Below are positions 33,931 through 34,314 of a stretch of 34,314 nt of DNA, in pieces. The stretch is taken from positions 1-34,314 of the forward strand of contig JBLHHI010000020.1 of assembly GCA_047614125.1 (NCBI GenBank), given 5' to 3'. Each line of letters begins with the position of its first letter. Position 1 is the first letter of the stretch. The notes under the pieces are model-generated. The model was not told the origin of the DNA. It ran no database searches and was given only the letters and a program-made list of their open reading frames with translations. The DNA is from JBLHHI01 sp047614125. Lineage in GTDB: Bacteria > Bacteroidota > Bacteroidia > NS11-12g > UBA9320. The position numbers were made by a program, and so were the translations under genes.

Positions 33931-33972
33931 AGGGTGCGCAAAACTGCAGCTGTGTTAATGATAAGATATATG

Positions 33973-34003
33973 CGAACCTATCACACAAAATGAAGGAAGG
34001 CAA
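33973..34003 (-). promoter_or_regulatory. Promoter of the RND efflux operon
   Basis: Reading the minus strand, TTG (34003-34001) is followed after 20 bp by TAGGTTCG (33980-33973), a one-mismatch TAnnTTTG at normal spacing. Transcription would start near 33966, giving a leader of about 36 nt. This is the only promoter in the window for which both elements are seen at good spacing. Confidence 0.5.
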
Positions 34004-34061
34004 CAATACGGCTAATTAAATTGTGGACTTGCATGCGGTTATGCTTTTGGAATGGGCAAAT

Positions 34062-34100
34062 ATAGGAATGGGCTGAAGCCACATTCCTATTCATAGCATT
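34062..34100. repeat. Palindromic repeat, copy 1
   Basis: ATAGGAATG and CATTCCTAT are 9-bp perfect arms around GGCTGAAGCCA, itself containing a GGCT/AGCC stem, followed by TCATAGCATT. A near-identical 37-bp copy lies 110 bp downstream, and a shorter echo GGAATGGGC is at 34049-34057. Confidence 0.85.
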
Positions 34101-34173
34101 TGGATGGTTCAATATAAACCCGTATTCATCTTTCAGTTTCGACTTCCGCTTCAACTTCATGTTCATCTTCGAA

Positions 34174-34210
34174 AGGAATGGGTTGAAGCCACATTCCTAT
34201 TCATAGCATT
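34174..34210. repeat. Palindromic repeat, copy 2
   Basis: It matches 34064-34100 at 36 of 37 bases; the single change (C to T at 34183) turns a G-C pair of the inner stem into G-T, so pairing in RNA would be kept. The arms here are 7 bp (AGGAATG/CATTCCT). Confidence 0.85.
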
Positions 34211-34222
34211 AAGGATGAAAAT

Positions 34223-34244
34223 CGCTTTTCACAAGTGTAAAGCG
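34223..34244. repeat. 22-bp imperfect palindrome
   Basis: CGCTTT, a mismatch, CAC, a two-base centre, GTG, a mismatch and AAAGCG. The minimal centre argues for a DNA-binding site rather than an RNA hairpin. No regulator is identified. Confidence 0.35.
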
Positions 34245-34287
34245 GACTTTTGTATATAAAACCCTATTAGCTTCGTTGAAATCAGTC

Positions 34288-34305
34288 GGTTTATAAACAT
34301 AAACC
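34288..34305. repeat. Inverted repeat near the right edge
   Basis: GGTTTAT and ATAAACC are perfect 7-bp arms around AAAC. It could be an operator or a terminator-like hairpin for a gene beyond the edge. Confidence 0.35.
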
Positions 34306-34314
34306 TTCCTGTTT

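Larger units (their letters stand above)
33931..34314. other. Intergenic region upstream of the RND operon
   Basis: These 384 bp carry no supported gene. They hold the RND operon promoter (33973-34003), two copies of a palindromic repeat (34062-34100, 34174-34210) and two short inverted repeats (34223-34244, 34288-34305). A neighbouring gene presumably lies beyond the right edge. Confidence 0.6.

Noticed and set aside
33981..34166. A 61-codon minus-strand reading frame upstream of the RND operon
   Set aside because: It runs through the palindromic repeat copy and the promoter region, and its translation is simply that of the repeat. No protein signal.
1..34314. Prophage, insertion sequence, toxin-antitoxin or defence island
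   Set aside because: No transposase, integrase, capsid, nuclease or toxin-like gene was recognised on either strand; the genes are ordinary chromosomal functions.

Overview
The window looks like chromosomal DNA of a member of the Bacteroidota, probably a flavobacterium-like lineage. The evidence is two proteins with type IX secretion (T9SS) C-terminal sorting domains, a PorU2-type C25 peptidase, many short upstream regions carrying the Bacteroidota -7 promoter motif TAnnTTTG (or TAnnTTCG), and an AT-rich composition with few Shine-Dalgarno sites. No rRNA, tRNA, CRISPR array, insertion sequence or phage gene was recognised. Species cannot be named from this sequence.

Layout. 1-4765 (minus): an operon of glutaryl-CoA dehydrogenase, an unknown lipoprotein, a phosphohexomutase and a DUF2279 protein. 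4815-7792 (plus): folB overlapping a secreted beta-propeller protein with a T9SS signal. 7815-10842 (minus): three overlapping glycosyltransferase genes, preceded on the same strand by the large C25 peptidase PorU2 (10915-15837). 16018-18527 (plus): scoA, scoB and mdh, closed by a strong terminator. 18630-20791: an EamA transporter, an opposed GT90-type gene, then a 38-codon remnant of a second EamA gene. 20884-24026 (minus): thrS-infC-rpmI-rplT with a terminator. 24102-26332: a TPR lipoprotein divergent from homogentisate dioxygenase. 26502-27861 (minus): a small lipoprotein and a DODA-type extradiol dioxygenase. 27964-28385: a cluster of structured repeats. 28402-33930 (minus): an RND permease-adaptor-TolC operon. 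33931-34314: an intergenic region with a second palindromic repeat family.

How the genes fit together. Glutaryl-CoA dehydrogenase (lysine/tryptophan breakdown), homogentisate dioxygenase (tyrosine/phenylalanine breakdown), ScoAB (acetoacetate activation) and malate dehydrogenase suggest an amino-acid-degrading heterotroph. PorU2, the T9SS-tagged propeller and the glycosyltransferase operon belong to the cell surface.

The least ordinary items are: the nested-hairpin repeats at 27964-28385, with two 149-bp copies differing at one base; the EamA remnant flanking the GT90 gene; an apparently permuted domain order in the secreted propeller; the 37-bp palindromic repeat pair at 34062-34210; and non-ATG starts for both thrS and infC. 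I did not find a clear new defence or mobile system.
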